Numbered from the stretch's first letter, positions 44,423-54,444 are shown. The stretch is 64,000 nucleotides of DNA from Endozoicomonas sp965261315 (GCA_965261315.1 CBDHDM010000088.1:1-64000); one strand, 5' to 3'. Made by a program: numbers and translations. The notes: generated by a model not told the origin, from the sequence alone.

Positions 44423-44719
44423 ATGTCTGCTGATCCTTCTCAGGATGATTCATCTAGTGAGAGTCAAAGCGCAGCTGCCGCCTACTGGCGGGAGAATATA
44501 CGGATATTACTTTCCTTACTGGCGATTTGGTTCGCCGTTTCATTTGGCTGCGGCATCCTCTTTGTGGACCAGCTGGATCAATTCAGCTTTTTCGGCTTTC
44601 CGCTGGGGTTCTGGTTTGCCCAGCAGGGTTCCATCTATACCTTTCTGATTCTGATTTTTGTCTATATCGGGATGATGAATCGTCTGGACAGAAAATATAA
44701 CGTTCAGGAGGAAGAGTGA
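44423..44719 (+). CDS. DUF4212 small subunit of a sodium:solute symporter
   Basis: The 98-residue protein begins with an acidic Ser-rich tail then has two membrane helices (IRILLSLLAIWFAVSFGCGI and a second near 60-80), with FPLGFWFAQQGSIYTFLI in between, as in DUF4212. The ATG at 44423 is supported by AGGAG upstream. Members are always next to the large symporter gene, as here: the next gene begins 2 bases after its stop. Confidence 0.9.
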   Translation: MSADPSQDDSSSESQSAAAAYWRENIRILLSLLAIWFAVSFGCGILFVDQLDQFSFFGFPLGFWFAQQGSIYTFLILIFVYIGMMNRLDRKYNVQEEE

Positions 44720-44720
44720 G

Positions 44721-46484
44721 ATGGCGACTCAAACACTGATCTTTCTTTTTGTGGGCTTATCGTTTGCGCTGTATATCGGTATTGCCATCTGGTCCAGGGC
44801 GGGTTCAACCAAAGACTATTATGTGGCGGGTGGAGGTGTTCATCCTGTCGCCAACGGTATGGCAACGGCGGCGGACTGGATGTCAGCAGCTTCCTTTATC
44901 TCCATGGCAGGTATCATTTCCTTCATGGGGCGTGATGGTGCCATGTATCTGATGGGCTGGACCGGTGGTTATGTTCTGCTGGCCATGTGCCTCGCCCCCT
45001 ACCTGCGCAAGTTTGGCCAGTTTACTGTGCCGGATTTTGTGGCAGAACGTTATTACAGCCAGCTGGCACGGGTTGTGGCGGTTATCTGCGTTATATTCAT
45101 CTCATTTACCTATGTGGCCGGACAGATGCGTGGCGTAGGTATTGTCTTCTCCCGTTATCTGGAAGTGGATATTAATGTCGGTGTGGTGCTTGGTATGGGT
45201 ATTGTGTTTGTCTACGCCGTACTGGGTGGGATGAAAGGCATTACCTACACTCAGGTAGCACAATACTGTGTGATGATCTTTGCCTATCTGGTGCCAGCCA
45301 TTTTTATCTCCATGATGATTACCGGTAATCCAATCCCGCAGCTGGGTTTTGGCAGTAATGTTGAGGGCTCTGAACTCTCGGTGCTGGAGAAACTGAATGG
45401 GTTATCCCGGGAGCTGGGTTTTGCCCAGTATACGGATGGCTCAAAATCCACCATTGATGTGTTCTTTATTACCATGGCGCTGATGGTGGGTACTGCGGGG
45501 CTACCACACGTTATTGTTCGCTTTTTTACCACGCCAACGGTGCGTGACGCCCGTAAATCTGCAGGCTATGCCCTGTTGTTTATTGCTGTGCTTTATACCA
45601 CTGCACCAGCGGTTGCCAGCTTTGCCCGTATCAACCTGCTAGAGACAGTGTCTGAAGCAGAGTATGAGCAATTACCCGAGTGGTTTGCCAGCTGGGAGAA
45701 CGCTGGCCTGATGGCGTGGGTTGATAAAAACAACGACGGTAATATTCAGTACCATCCGGGTGCTCCGATGGAAGGAAAGCCATCTTTTACTGATGGCAGG
45801 GGTAATAGTGGCGAGCGACTGGTCAGTAACCATCAGACGGACAATGCCAATGAACTGTACGTTGACCGTGATATTATGGTACTGGCCAATCCGGAGATCG
45901 CTAACCTGCCTGGCTGGGTGATTGCATTGATGGCCGCCGGAGGGCTGGCGGCGGCACTTTCAACAGCGGCGGGCCTGTTGCTGGTTATTTCCACATCCAT
46001 TTCCCACGATCTGCTGAAGCGGAACCTGATGCCAGGCATTACTGATAAACAGGAACTGCTGGCTGCACGTATTGCAGCGGCGGCGGCTATCGGTATTGCT
46101 GGTCTGGCGGGCATTTATCCGCCGGGATTTGTGGCTTCGGTTGTGGCCTTTGCCTTTGGTCTGGCGGCTTCATCATTCTTCCCGGCGATTCTATTGGGTA
46201 TCTTCTATAAGAGGATGAACCGTGAAGGTGCCATTGCCGGTATGGTGACAGGTCTGCTGTTTACTACGTCCTATATCATCTACTTCAAGTTCCTGGGCGG
46301 CACATCGGACCAGTGGTGGTTTGGTGTTTCACCGGAAGGGATCGGAACACTGGGTATGATCATCAACTTTACGGTATCGATGGTCGTTTGCCATGTGACG
46401 GAGGCACCACCGAAGTCTGTTCAGGATATGGTTGAGGATATTCGCATTCCTCGCCGGGGGTGGCACAGCATCAGAGCCTGCTGA
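44721..46484 (+). CDS. Sodium:solute symporter, VC_2705/ActP-like
   Basis: The 587-residue protein has about 13 membrane helices and the SSF signatures AADWMSAASFISMAGIISFM, AGQMRGVGIVFSRYLEVD, and GTAGLPHVIVRFFTTP. The large extramembrane insertion (NNDGNIQYHPGAPMEGKPS) is typical of the subfamily that works with DUF4212 and carries acetate or related acids. The end reads IRIPRRGWHSIRAC; the next frame would give GGGTASEPAEEGEVAQA, which looks like the native acidic tail, so a small frameshift in the G-run near 46455 may have changed the C-terminus. Confidence 0.9.
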   Translation: MATQTLIFLFVGLSFALYIGIAIWSRAGSTKDYYVAGGGVHPVANGMATAADWMSAASFISMAGIISFMGRDGAMYLMGWTGGYVLLAMCLAPYLRKFGQFTVPDFVAERYYSQLARVVAVICVIFISFTYVAGQMRGVGIVFSRYLEVDINVGVVLGMGIVFVYAVLGGMKGITYTQVAQYCVMIFAYLVPAIFISMMITGNPIPQLGFGSNVEGSELSVLEKLNGLSRELGFAQYTDGSKSTIDVFFITMALMVGTAGLPHVIVRFFTTPTVRDARKSAGYALLFIAVLYTTAPAVASFARINLLETVSEAEYEQLPEWFASWENAGLMAWVDKNNDGNIQYHPGAPMEGKPSFTDGRGNSGERLVSNHQTDNANELYVDRDIMVLANPEIANLPGWVIALMAAGGLAAALSTAAGLLLVISTSISHDLLKRNLMPGITDKQELLAARIAAAAAIGIAGLAGIYPPGFVASVVAFAFGLAASSFFPAILLGIFYKRMNREGAIAGMVTGLLFTTSYIIYFKFLGGTSDQWWFGVSPEGIGTLGMIINFTVSMVVCHVTEAPPKSVQDMVEDIRIPRRGWHSIRAC

Positions 46485-46536
46485 AGAAGGAGAAGTTGCC
46501 CAGGCATGATGTAGGGTTTCTATTGTAAATAACCAT

Positions 46537-46568
46537 AAGCCGCTTTCGTATTGAAAGCGGCTTTTTTT
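46537..46568 (+). terminator. Rho-independent terminator after the symporter operon
   Basis: AAGCCGCTTTC and GAAAGCGGCTT form a perfect 11-bp stem, loop GTATT, followed by a run of seven T. It ends the DUF4212-symporter unit. Confidence 0.93.
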
Positions 46569-46666
46569 ATCCATCTATTGACCCCGGAGGGCTCTCCCCG
46601 ATGATTGTGATAGTAAAATCGTCCAGTTAATTTTTCATTGTGGATGTTTTCAAAAAGAGTGCTGTT

Positions 46667-46807
46667 ATGAGTGAAGAAACCAGTTTCCAGGACTTTCTGA
46701 AGCTGGATATCTGCGTAGGGCGTATCGTAGAAGTAGAACGCCTGCCGAATGTCTGTAAGCTCCTGAAACCAGAGGTTTTCCTGGCACCAGGAACACCGGT
46801 TTGTTGA
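46667..46807 (+). pseudogene. Truncated tRNA-binding (EMAP/CsaA-like) protein
   Basis: The frame reads MSEETSFQDFLKLDICVGRI then VEVERLPNVCKLLKP and stops after 46 codons. The start is the beginning of a CsaA-like tRNA-binding domain (family text: FLKVDIRVGTIVEV), normally about 110 residues, and the oligonucleotide-binding remainder is missing. It is an eroded copy. The rest of the 46485-47063 spacer holds only the terminator and AT-rich sequence. Confidence 0.6.
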
Positions 46808-47063
46808 ATATAAGTGAGCCTCAATGTCGAGGCTCACAAGCATTGATAATATTAGAAGATAATTAATTTTTTGATGAATTCTCATTTTTACTAAGTAGCT
46901 GAGGAATGCTGGCATAGCTCTGTCGTTAGCGGTTCAATTGTATGAATCTAAATACTCCTGGTTGGGGAATGTTTCATTTATTTCAGAGTCTAAGCACAGG
47001 CTTAAGAGTGTGGCGCATGCTTTTTCGTGAGTGGCCTCTGTAACAATGTATTCTGGAAGTATT

Positions 47064-48233
47064 ATGGATAGCTCATCAAGACTTGGTACTGAGTTTAGCT
47101 TTAGACCTGTTAGCCCTGATCCAACTGATTCTGGTGAGTTGGGAAGCCAGTCAACTATTAGCTCAGCATCAGGAGTGACTCCTTCTCATAATCAGAGGGC
47201 TGTGAGTCCGCTACCGCCAAGCTTGCCTGGTAGAATACCTGATGCTGATTCAGAGAGAATGGAAGGTGTTGATACTTATGAAGAGCGGCTTATTGCTACC
47301 AGAAGCTGCGGTGTGCTTGAGGGTAGCTCTTCGGATGCAGCGGCCATTTTTGAAGACTTGAAAAGTCGGGCAGAGTCAGTAAAAGCATATAAGTTCAGAG
47401 CAGATTTTGACACTTTCTTATTAGAAGCTCTCTCAAGAGAGGGGCCTGCAAAATTAACTAGAAATACTGTCCCTGAACTCAGCGGGCTAGAACGCAATCC
47501 ACAGCTAAGGTATCGAAATACTGCATTAGTAATGTGTGTTGATAGCTTATATGACTTTGCAAATAACTCTCAGGTTGATGAAGATAGTCACCGCTTAATG
47601 TGTCAAATATTAGTTGACGGGTTCAATCGTCTGGATGCTCAAGGTAATGAGCAGACTGTCTATTTGATGACAGAGTTGATCAAGCTTGCTGAGTTTTTGT
47701 CTTGTTCTTCCATTGAAGAGAAAGTTAGTAATTTAGGATCACTGGTTAGCCTTGTTCAGGCTAAAGGTCTCGATCTTGAAAAATTAAAAAATGTATGTGA
47801 ATTTGATTTGTGTGTACTGGCAGCAATGTTGAGTGATGCTGTTAGAATGCCTGATGGAGCTAGTGTTGAATTTTATTCAACACAGTTTTCAGATCTCCTT
47901 AATATTTTCCGCACTCATTTTAGTACTGCTGGAGGTGAAGGTCCGGATGCAACACGTATATTAGATTTGTTGAGGACTATCAAAGATATACCTGTATCCT
48001 ATGGTGTCCATGCTTTTAATGTTGGAGGTGGAGGTCAGGGTTCTGGATTGCCGGTATTACGAGCTTTTCCATTGCTTGATAGTGACATAAATCAAACTAA
48101 ATACCTCCTTGTGTTGGCTGCGAATGGGGAGGGAGGAAATAAAGAAAACTATAGAATGGTTGCTAGCAATCTTTGGGATTATCACTGCAGTAGTATCCTG
48201 CCGCCCCCTGACGGTGCGGGAAATAACCCTTGA
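47064..48233 (+). CDS. Ser-rich-leader helical protein of unknown function, effector candidate
   Basis: About 389 residues from the ATG at 47064, which has GGAAG five bases upstream; earlier in-frame starts at 47046 and 47031 exist. Residues 1-60 are disordered and Ser/Thr/Pro-rich (SSSRLGTEFSF, SQSTISSASG). The rest is mainly helical with repeated Leu spacing (LYDFANNSQ, LVDGFNRLDA, LTELIKLAEF) reminiscent of helical-repeat proteins, then a Gly-rich GGGGQGSG loop and a short C-terminal domain. No known domain is recognised. It is AT-richer than the core genes. No signal peptide is seen. Confidence 0.65.
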   Translation: MDSSSRLGTEFSFRPVSPDPTDSGELGSQSTISSASGVTPSHNQRAVSPLPPSLPGRIPDADSERMEGVDTYEERLIATRSCGVLEGSSSDAAAIFEDLKSRAESVKAYKFRADFDTFLLEALSREGPAKLTRNTVPELSGLERNPQLRYRNTALVMCVDSLYDFANNSQVDEDSHRLMCQILVDGFNRLDAQGNEQTVYLMTELIKLAEFLSCSSIEEKVSNLGSLVSLVQAKGLDLEKLKNVCEFDLCVLAAMLSDAVRMPDGASVEFYSTQFSDLLNIFRTHFSTAGGEGPDATRILDLLRTIKDIPVSYGVHAFNVGGGGQGSGLPVLRAFPLLDSDINQTKYLLVLAANGEGGNKENYRMVASNLWDYHCSSILPPPDGAGNNP

Positions 48234-48261
48234 ATTAAAATAGTTTATTGGAGCTGTTTGT

Positions 48262-48801
48262 ATGATTTTAAGAAGTGCTTGTCTATGCCTGCTTTTACTA
48301 TCAGTATTTTCGAATGCAATGGATGATCATCATAAGTTATTGTTAAGCGTGAAGCATTATCGTGGTGATGATGTTGTTAAAGAGGTTAATTTCTATGGGA
48401 CTGAAATCGACCCTAATGTTACTTCAAATGAATATGGCCAGTTCAAACTGACAGTTGATGGCATTGAAGTCGAAGATTTGAGCGATGCTACTTTCTGGCG
48501 TTTGAATAAACTCAGGCGTTCATTCAGCTATGATACTTTTTCTCAGGGAATACAGAAGCTTGAGCCTGGCAAGGCTATGTGTAAGCTCGGTGGCCCGGCT
48601 ATGGGGATCACGCTTGAAACCCGCTATCTGACCTATCAGAATCACCGAATTGTTCATGATGAGATGAGACCTGTTTATGACCGGTCATTGAATTGTCTCT
48701 ACCAGCGAAAGTATCAGCCTGTTAACGAAAATGCCAGAGAGGCTGCTCGTGGTGTAGTGGAAACTATGAGAACCATTGGTGAATTATTTTCAGTGGAATA
48801 A
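48262..48801 (+). CDS. Exported protein of unknown function
   Basis: The 179-residue product has a strong signal peptide (residues 1-18, LCLLLLSVFSNA). The mature domain has beta-prone segments (LLLSVKHYRGDDVV, VNFYGTEIDPNVT) and three cysteines: C107 in AMCKLGGP, C145 in LNCLYQRK and C7 within the leader, so one disulfide is possible. It lies 28 bases after the gene at 47064 and might be co-transcribed. No family is recognised. Confidence 0.65.
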   Translation: MILRSACLCLLLLSVFSNAMDDHHKLLLSVKHYRGDDVVKEVNFYGTEIDPNVTSNEYGQFKLTVDGIEVEDLSDATFWRLNKLRRSFSYDTFSQGIQKLEPGKAMCKLGGPAMGITLETRYLTYQNHRIVHDEMRPVYDRSLNCLYQRKYQPVNENAREAARGVVETMRTIGELFSVE

Positions 48802-48965
48802 TACTAACTGAGCAGGAGTCTATCGGACAGGCTCCTTGCAGCTGGACACGCTGAAAAACACCTGAGTTTGATGTGGCCTCTCAAGCGTTTAGCCGAAATG
48901 ATTGTGGTTAAAGAATAGATATAAAAAAACGTTACTCACGCTCCTGTCGATTTTTAACCTATTCA

Positions 48966-49015
48966 AAACTACAGCCTTAATGTTTCGTCGGTATGCACAT
49001 TTGAGGCTGTAGTTT
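48966..49015. repeat. 12-bp inverted repeat AAACTACAGCCT / AGGCTGTAGTTT
   Basis: Perfect arms of 12 bases at 48966-48977 and 49004-49015 with a 26-base spacer. It lies between the secreted protein and the pyruvate-kinase relic and is not followed by a T-run. It may be a miniature repeat or an old RNA structure. The rest of 48802-49081 shows nothing. Confidence 0.55.
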
Positions 49016-49081
49016 GTATGTGTTGGCTTAATTGATATGTTGAACTTAATTTTCTGCTGAAAATCTCTGGTTTATTTATTC

Positions 49082-49736
49082 GGACTGTTTGTTGTCATTG
49101 CTGCTCATGCTGATGTAGGTTATGAAAATAAACCGGTTGCAGTGCTGGCAGATCTTCAAGGATCAAAAATCCGGTTGGGTAATTTCGCCAAGAAAGAAGT
49201 GCATTTATATCAAGGCGATCTTTTCACGCTATCAACGAATACTCGTATTACTGGCGACCAATCCAGGGTATCGGTTGACTGCCCGTTTCTGGTCAATGAT
49301 GTGCATGGTGGTGATGTGCTGGTTATTGGAGACAATCTGCTTAACCTGAAGGTTTTACAGACTGGTGATGCTGAAATTGTCTGTGAAGTGCTTAATGATG
49401 CCGTTGTTGGCAGCAGGAAAGGGATTAATAAGGTTGGTGGGGGGATTTCTGCCCCTGCATTCACAGAAAAAGATAATACAGATGGCCGGAAATCATGGAA
49501 AGAAAGTGATTGTTGCAACCCAGATGATGTCCTCCATGATGACTAATTCTACCCCCACAAGGGCTGTAGTCTCTGATATTGCCAATGCTGTTTATGATGG
49601 TGCAGATATGATTATGTTCTCTGAAGAGACAGCTGTGGGTAAATATCCCGCATTGGTTGTACAAGTCGCCAGGCAGGTTCTTCTGGAGACAGAAGAGTCG
49701 GTTAAACATATTTTTAAAAATGTAACGTCGCGATAG
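49082..49736 (+). pseudogene. pyk: Pyruvate kinase relic
   Basis: The first frame encodes KPVAVLADLQGSKIRLGNF and ends with SRKGINKVGGGISAPAFTEK; the second frame continues KKIIQMAGNHGKKVIVATQM then MSSMMTNSTPTRAVVSDIAN and MFSEETAVGKYP. These are the start and the later third of pyruvate kinase. The catalytic middle (with the substrate-binding lysine and metal-binding residues) and both ends are missing. The frame switch happens at the words GAAAAAGAT, which would have occurred at both deletion borders, pointing to deletion by microhomology. Confidence 0.85.
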
Positions 49737-49760
49737 AAAGGGAGCCGAATGGCTCCCTTT
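49737..49760 (+). terminator. Terminator retained behind the pyk relic
   Basis: AAAGGGAGCC and GGCTCCCTTT make a perfect 10-bp stem with loop GAAT, then GATTTTTTAT. It starts one base after the relic's stop and also lies at the end of the converging lacZ gene, which may use it. Confidence 0.9.
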
Positions 49761-49766
49761 GATTTT

Positions 49767-52700
49767 TTATGCTTTGCGAATAGGCTTCAGGCGGAATGAA
49801 TAACGATAGGGTTGGGCCGGAAGCTGGTAAGCTTTCGGCGGCAGTGACCCCCATGAGTTCTGTCCGCCGGTGCCCATCTGTGCCAGGTCGATATTCCAGG
49901 TGGTCAGGTTACCGGGCTGAACATCAATGCCATGCTTACAGGTCATGGGTGTCAGGCCGGAGGCTCCCATGCTGCCGTCGTCAGCAACAAAGTCCAGCTC
50001 ATCTGCCGCAAATGGCCAGGCACTGGTGTTAAGTAGCTGTTCTTCGGCAATGGCTTCCAGGCCAAATCCATCTCGATCCATAAGGCGTACCCAGCGAACA
50101 TCGGTTTTATTACCGCTTTCCTGAGGTCTTGGGTAAGCATGGAAATGTTCCCAGGTAGTGCCACCATAAATACCCGCCTTAGCACCTTTACGGTCAGCGT
50201 AGGTTTCCACAGGACCACGACCAAACCACTGCATATACTGGAATTCAGCCGACAGCGTCAGCTGTGTGCCAACCCGCATCAGTATAGGCAGTTCTCGATT
50301 GCCTGGTGTGAATTCGGTTTCAACCTTGATCTCACCATCGGCAAAAATGGTGTAATTCAGGGTGTACTCACAGGCAACGGTAGGCAGGTTGAAGTGGGTA
50401 GATACTTTCACTTCGTGAGTAGAAGGTGCGGTGACCTCAATGAAAGACAATTGACGTTCTTTCGCCGCATTTCTCCAGATATCTGCCCATTCAAAGGCTT
50501 TTGCACCCAAGTCGTTATCAGTCAGTCCACGCCAGAAGTTGGGTTCAAGGCCTGTGCAGATCATATTACGACCTGCTACTGAGAACTCGGTCATCTGGCC
50601 ATTCTGACGATCAAAATGCACTGTAAAGTCAGCACCTTTGATTTCAATGTTTGCGTCAGTCTGATGAAGCTCCAGCGTCTGGTGGTCGTCGATGGCTGGC
50701 TGCTGATAGGCAGGGTGCTCAGTGATGTTGAACTGATCCCAGGCATATTCATAGCCAGAACCGACAAAGGCCTCTTCATTCCTGCTGACTGCGCTCAGGG
50801 TAACCAGATACTCTCTATTGTCATTCAGCGTCAGGTTTTCCAGAGAAACGGTCAGTGCTTCGCGTTGATCAGGAGCTACTGATACAGTGCCCAGGCTGCC
50901 TTTTGTGACTTCATGGCCATCAGCGGTGATCTGGTAACGGATTTCCAGATGATCAAGGCTAATAAAGTCGTAGCGGTTTTCAACCTCAAACTGGCCAGCT
51001 GTTGCGTCAACCGCATGGAAGCGGACAGGCTGATAAACCTTTTTCACTTCGGCCATATGAGGGTGAGGGGTGCGATCTGGTGCCACCAGACCATCATTCA
51101 TAAAGTTACCATCGGTTGGCATATCCGGATGGTAATCCTTGCCATAGCCCCAGTACTTCTGACCTTTTTCGTTGGTCAGCTCCAGGGCATGATCCATCCA
51201 CTCCCAGATAAAACCGCCCTGCAGACAGTGGCTGTTATCAATGATCTTCCAGTAGTCGTTGAGGATACCGACTGAATTACCCATGGCATGGGCATATTCA
51301 ATCATGATCATTGGACGACCGTCGTTTTGCTGGGCAAACTCTTCCAGACGTTCGAGCGTTGGGTACATCGGGCAGACAATGTCGGTATAAGGTGCTTCAC
51401 CGGCTGGCTCATATTGTACTGGACGACTTTGGTCTTTCTCTTTCACCCAGTTGTACAGGGTTTCAAAGACACAGCCTTTGCCTGCCTCATTCCCCATGGA
51501 CCAGATGATCACACAGGCGTGGTTCTTGTCCCGCTCTACCATGGCCTGCATACGGTCCAGATGCGCTGGAATCCAGGACTCGGTATCACCAATCTGGGTT
51601 TCCGGTTTCAGGGCCAGTGGATGGGATTCGATATTGGCTTCATCGACAACATAGAGACCATGTTCATCACAGAGCTGATACCAGCGAGAATGACAGGGAA
51701 AGTGGCTGGTACGCACCGCGTTGATATTGTGCTCTTTCATCAACCGGATATCGGTGAGCATATTCTCCTCGGTAGGCACATGACCCAGCGTTGGATGCAG
51801 CTCGTGTCGGTTAACCCCCTTGATCTTGATGGCCCTGCCATTAACCGTCAGTTGACCATCAATGATTTCAATATGTCGGAAACCAATCTTGTGACTGGTG
51901 GTTTCAATTATCTCACCCTGCTCATTGGTCAGGGTCAGCAGCAGGGTATAGAGGTTGGGTGCTTCGGCACTCCACAGGCGAGGGTTAGCCACTTCTCCCG
52001 TAAAGTTAATGTTCTGCTCATGGCCTTCGCGTGTGAAGGACTCTGTACAGATAATGATGGGATCAAAACCATTGGCATCGTCCAGCATTTGTGCCTTGAG
52101 GGTTAGCTGTGAAGCCCTGCTTTCGTAGTGTTTGAGGTTAACGCTGAGGCTTAGTGTTCCCAGGGTAAAACGGGTATCCAGTTCCGGTTTGCAATGGAAA
52201 TCATAAATACGGCTTTTGCCGGTGGAGTAGATAAACACTTCCCGCTCAAGACCGGATATATCCAGCATGTCCTGCTTTTCCAGATAGCTGGCGTTGGACC
52301 ACCGGAAAATTTCCAGGGCAATGGTGTTTTCACCTTCACGGACATAAGCACTGATGTTGAATTCGGCCGGGTTTTTGGCATTCTGGCTGTAACCGACCCG
52401 TTGACCATTGATCCAGATAAAGGTGGCTGTGCGGGCACCGGCCAGCTGCAGGAAAATTTCCCGGTCTGACCAGCTCTGATTCAGAGTAAATGTACGACGA
52501 TAAGAACCTACTGGGTTGTAGTCCCTGGGAACTTCTGGCCATTCGGTAGTAAAGGGAAAGCGTTCATCCAGGTAGATTGCCTTATCAAAACCCTGGGCTT
52601 CCCAGTTGCCGGGAACCTGAATGGTATCCCAACCTGAAATATCGAAATGTTCCTGGTGGAAGCCTTTTGGGCGGGACTCTGGATTAATGGCGCAGTTGAA

Positions 52701-52934
52701 CTGCCACAGACCATTCAGAGAAAGATAGTTGCCGGCTTTTTCTGGCTGATTATTGATGGCCAGTGACTCATGGGTAAATGGGAAGGCATGAGGCCTTGGC
52801 GCTTCTTTATTGATGCCATTAATACGGTGATCTTCCATCACCGCCGGTACATGGTTGATCTCCTCGTACAAGTCGATAACCTTTTGCTCATCACCCTTCT
52901 CATAAGAAGAGCCAGAAAAAACGACTGCGTTCAT
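49767..52934 (-). CDS. Beta-galactosidase, GH2 family
   Basis: The 1055-residue enzyme has the LacZ domain order: jelly-roll (LSLNGLWQFN), immunoglobulin-like domains, TIM barrel with acid/base E483 in IIWSMGNEAGKG and nucleophile E547 in PMIMIEYAHAMGNS, and the C-terminal beta-sandwich (FWRGLTDNDLGAKAFEWADIW). It hydrolyses terminal beta-galactosides, releasing galactose. The ATG at 52934 is preferred over one nine codons upstream. The upstream permease relic and the EbgR-like repressor on the same strand suggest a galactoside-utilisation locus, although the transporter is of an amino-acid family. Confidence 0.95.
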   Translation of the reverse strand: MNAVVFSGSSYEKGDEQKVIDLYEEINHVPAVMEDHRINGINKEAPRPHAFPFTHESLAINNQPEKAGNYLSLNGLWQFNCAINPESRPKGFHQEHFDISGWDTIQVPGNWEAQGFDKAIYLDERFPFTTEWPEVPRDYNPVGSYRRTFTLNQSWSDREIFLQLAGARTATFIWINGQRVGYSQNAKNPAEFNISAYVREGENTIALEIFRWSNASYLEKQDMLDISGLEREVFIYSTGKSRIYDFHCKPELDTRFTLGTLSLSVNLKHYESRASQLTLKAQMLDDANGFDPIIICTESFTREGHEQNINFTGEVANPRLWSAEAPNLYTLLLTLTNEQGEIIETTSHKIGFRHIEIIDGQLTVNGRAIKIKGVNRHELHPTLGHVPTEENMLTDIRLMKEHNINAVRTSHFPCHSRWYQLCDEHGLYVVDEANIESHPLALKPETQIGDTESWIPAHLDRMQAMVERDKNHACVIIWSMGNEAGKGCVFETLYNWVKEKDQSRPVQYEPAGEAPYTDIVCPMYPTLERLEEFAQQNDGRPMIMIEYAHAMGNSVGILNDYWKIIDNSHCLQGGFIWEWMDHALELTNEKGQKYWGYGKDYHPDMPTDGNFMNDGLVAPDRTPHPHMAEVKKVYQPVRFHAVDATAGQFEVENRYDFISLDHLEIRYQITADGHEVTKGSLGTVSVAPDQREALTVSLENLTLNDNREYLVTLSAVSRNEEAFVGSGYEYAWDQFNITEHPAYQQPAIDDHQTLELHQTDANIEIKGADFTVHFDRQNGQMTEFSVAGRNMICTGLEPNFWRGLTDNDLGAKAFEWADIWRNAAKERQLSFIEVTAPSTHEVKVSTHFNLPTVACEYTLNYTIFADGEIKVETEFTPGNRELPILMRVGTQLTLSAEFQYMQWFGRGPVETYADRKGAKAGIYGGTTWEHFHAYPRPQESGNKTDVRWVRLMDRDGFGLEAIAEEQLLNTSAWPFAADELDFVADDGSMGASGLTPMTCKHGIDVQPGNLTTWNIDLAQMGTGGQNSWGSLPPKAYQLPAQPYRYSFRLKPIRKA

Positions 52935-53015
52935 GCAAATATTCCGGGTCAGAGAAGCCATCCGCCAGCTTTGCTGGCTGATGGCTCATTACAAGATAAG
53001 AAACTGTGTCAGGTA

Positions 53016-54444
53016 TCAGGAGAAGGCGGCAGTGGTGGCGCGAGCCTGGCCTTTATATTGCTGGCGCTTCAGGTAACGGCTGTACCAGAGGTTGGCGGCA
53101 CCCAGGAAGATCACTACGCCAGATACGTTGTAGAGCAGTACCTGCATAATGTTACTACCGGCCGGGAAGGTGGCGGCCAGGAAGCCAATGGTGAAGATGG
53201 TCAGCAGCATTACGGTAATGGCGATACCTACCTGACGGGAACCCATACGGAAATCACGTTCAATATGATCGTGCTTTAGGCGCAGCATCACGTAAGCCGC
53301 CATGATAAAGATTGGTGGTAGCATGGCAGTGGCAGCGGTCATATTGATGGTGGTGTTCATCAATTCCTGGGCAGTTTCGCTACCAAGAGCCGGGATAAAC
53401 ATCAGAGGGGATCACAATGAAAAACTGGGCCCAGGCCGCACGTTCAGGTACACCGTGCTGATTCAGTATTGTGGTTTTTTCGCCGTAGATGCCTTCGGGA
53501 ATCTCAGAGAAATGAATTTTCACAGGGGTAGCGGACCACATCAGCAGGCTGCCAAACATGGCGATAAACAGAACCACGCCAACAATACGGCCAGTGATAA
53601 CGGTCGAGAAACCGTAGTGATTGGCCAGACCGGTAAACACTTCCACCATACCACCGGTGAAAGAGAGTTCAGCTCGAGGCACAAAGACGTTGATCAGCAG
53701 TGAACCGGCAGCGTACATCACACCAATGAACAGACCCGCCGCAACAATAACCTTAACGAAGGTTTTAGCACCGCCTTTTACATCGTTCAGGTAAACCGCA
53801 ACACTTTCCGCACCACCGGCTGCCTGGAAAATCCAGCACATAATACCCAGGGTTGCCCAGTTAATGGTGGGAGTCAGCGCATCCATGGTGATGGGGTCTG
53901 CGGGCTCAAGGCCGCCAACCAGCGCACCGCCAGCCAGGAAGATATAGCCCAGGGTCAGTGCCAGTACCACAGAAGCAACGACCGATGTGATCGTGCCCAG
54001 CCAGCTGGCTCCACGGGTGGAAACGAAGGTTGCCAGAGCGAACAGTGCCGTAGAGAGAATCGCGGTGGCCATGGGGGAGAAGGTCTGCTCATAGCCCAGC
54101 AGAGCATAGGATGCATAGGCAATAACGTTAGGGAGCAGGGAGGTAAACCAGAACAGATTCACAAAGAAGTAAGTAAATGAGCCAAGATAAGCGGCACGGT
54201 CACCCAGTGGCGTCTTCAGCCAGTCGTACATGCCGGACTCAGAGTTTTTATTGGCAGAGACAAACTCGGCAACAATGAACACAAACGGGATGAAATAGAA
54301 AATCGTAGCAAAAAGAAAGATGGGGGCTGAACTGAGGCCCAGTTCAATATTGTTATTAACAATATTGCGAACGTTGAATACTGCGGTAAACGTCAGGGCC
54401 AGCAAGGCAAATTTGCCCAGGGTCCCGCGGTTGTTTTCACTCAT
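53016..54444 (-). pseudogene. APC-family permease (YjeM-like), frameshifted
   Basis: The first frame gives 340 good residues of an APC-superfamily permease (PLGDRAAYLGSFTYFFVNLF, WIFQAAGGAESVAVYLNDVK) and then breaks after AAWAQFFIVIP. The next frame continues FIPALGSETAQELMNTTINM then TAATAMLPPIFIMAAYVMLR to a normal end. The change is one extra T in ATCCCCTCTGATG. Together they make a 12-helix transporter of about 475 residues. If the extra base is real the gene is broken; if it is a sequencing error the gene is intact. The relatives of this family exchange amino acids. Confidence 0.8.

Noticed and set aside
46520..46915. 131-codon reverse frame with a signal-like start and CSWC
   Set aside because: It runs through the antisense of a strong terminator and of the tRNA-binding relic, so it is not a credible gene.
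51288..52106. 272-codon forward frame inside the beta-galactosidase gene
   Set aside because: Antisense shadow produced by codon bias of the GH2 gene.
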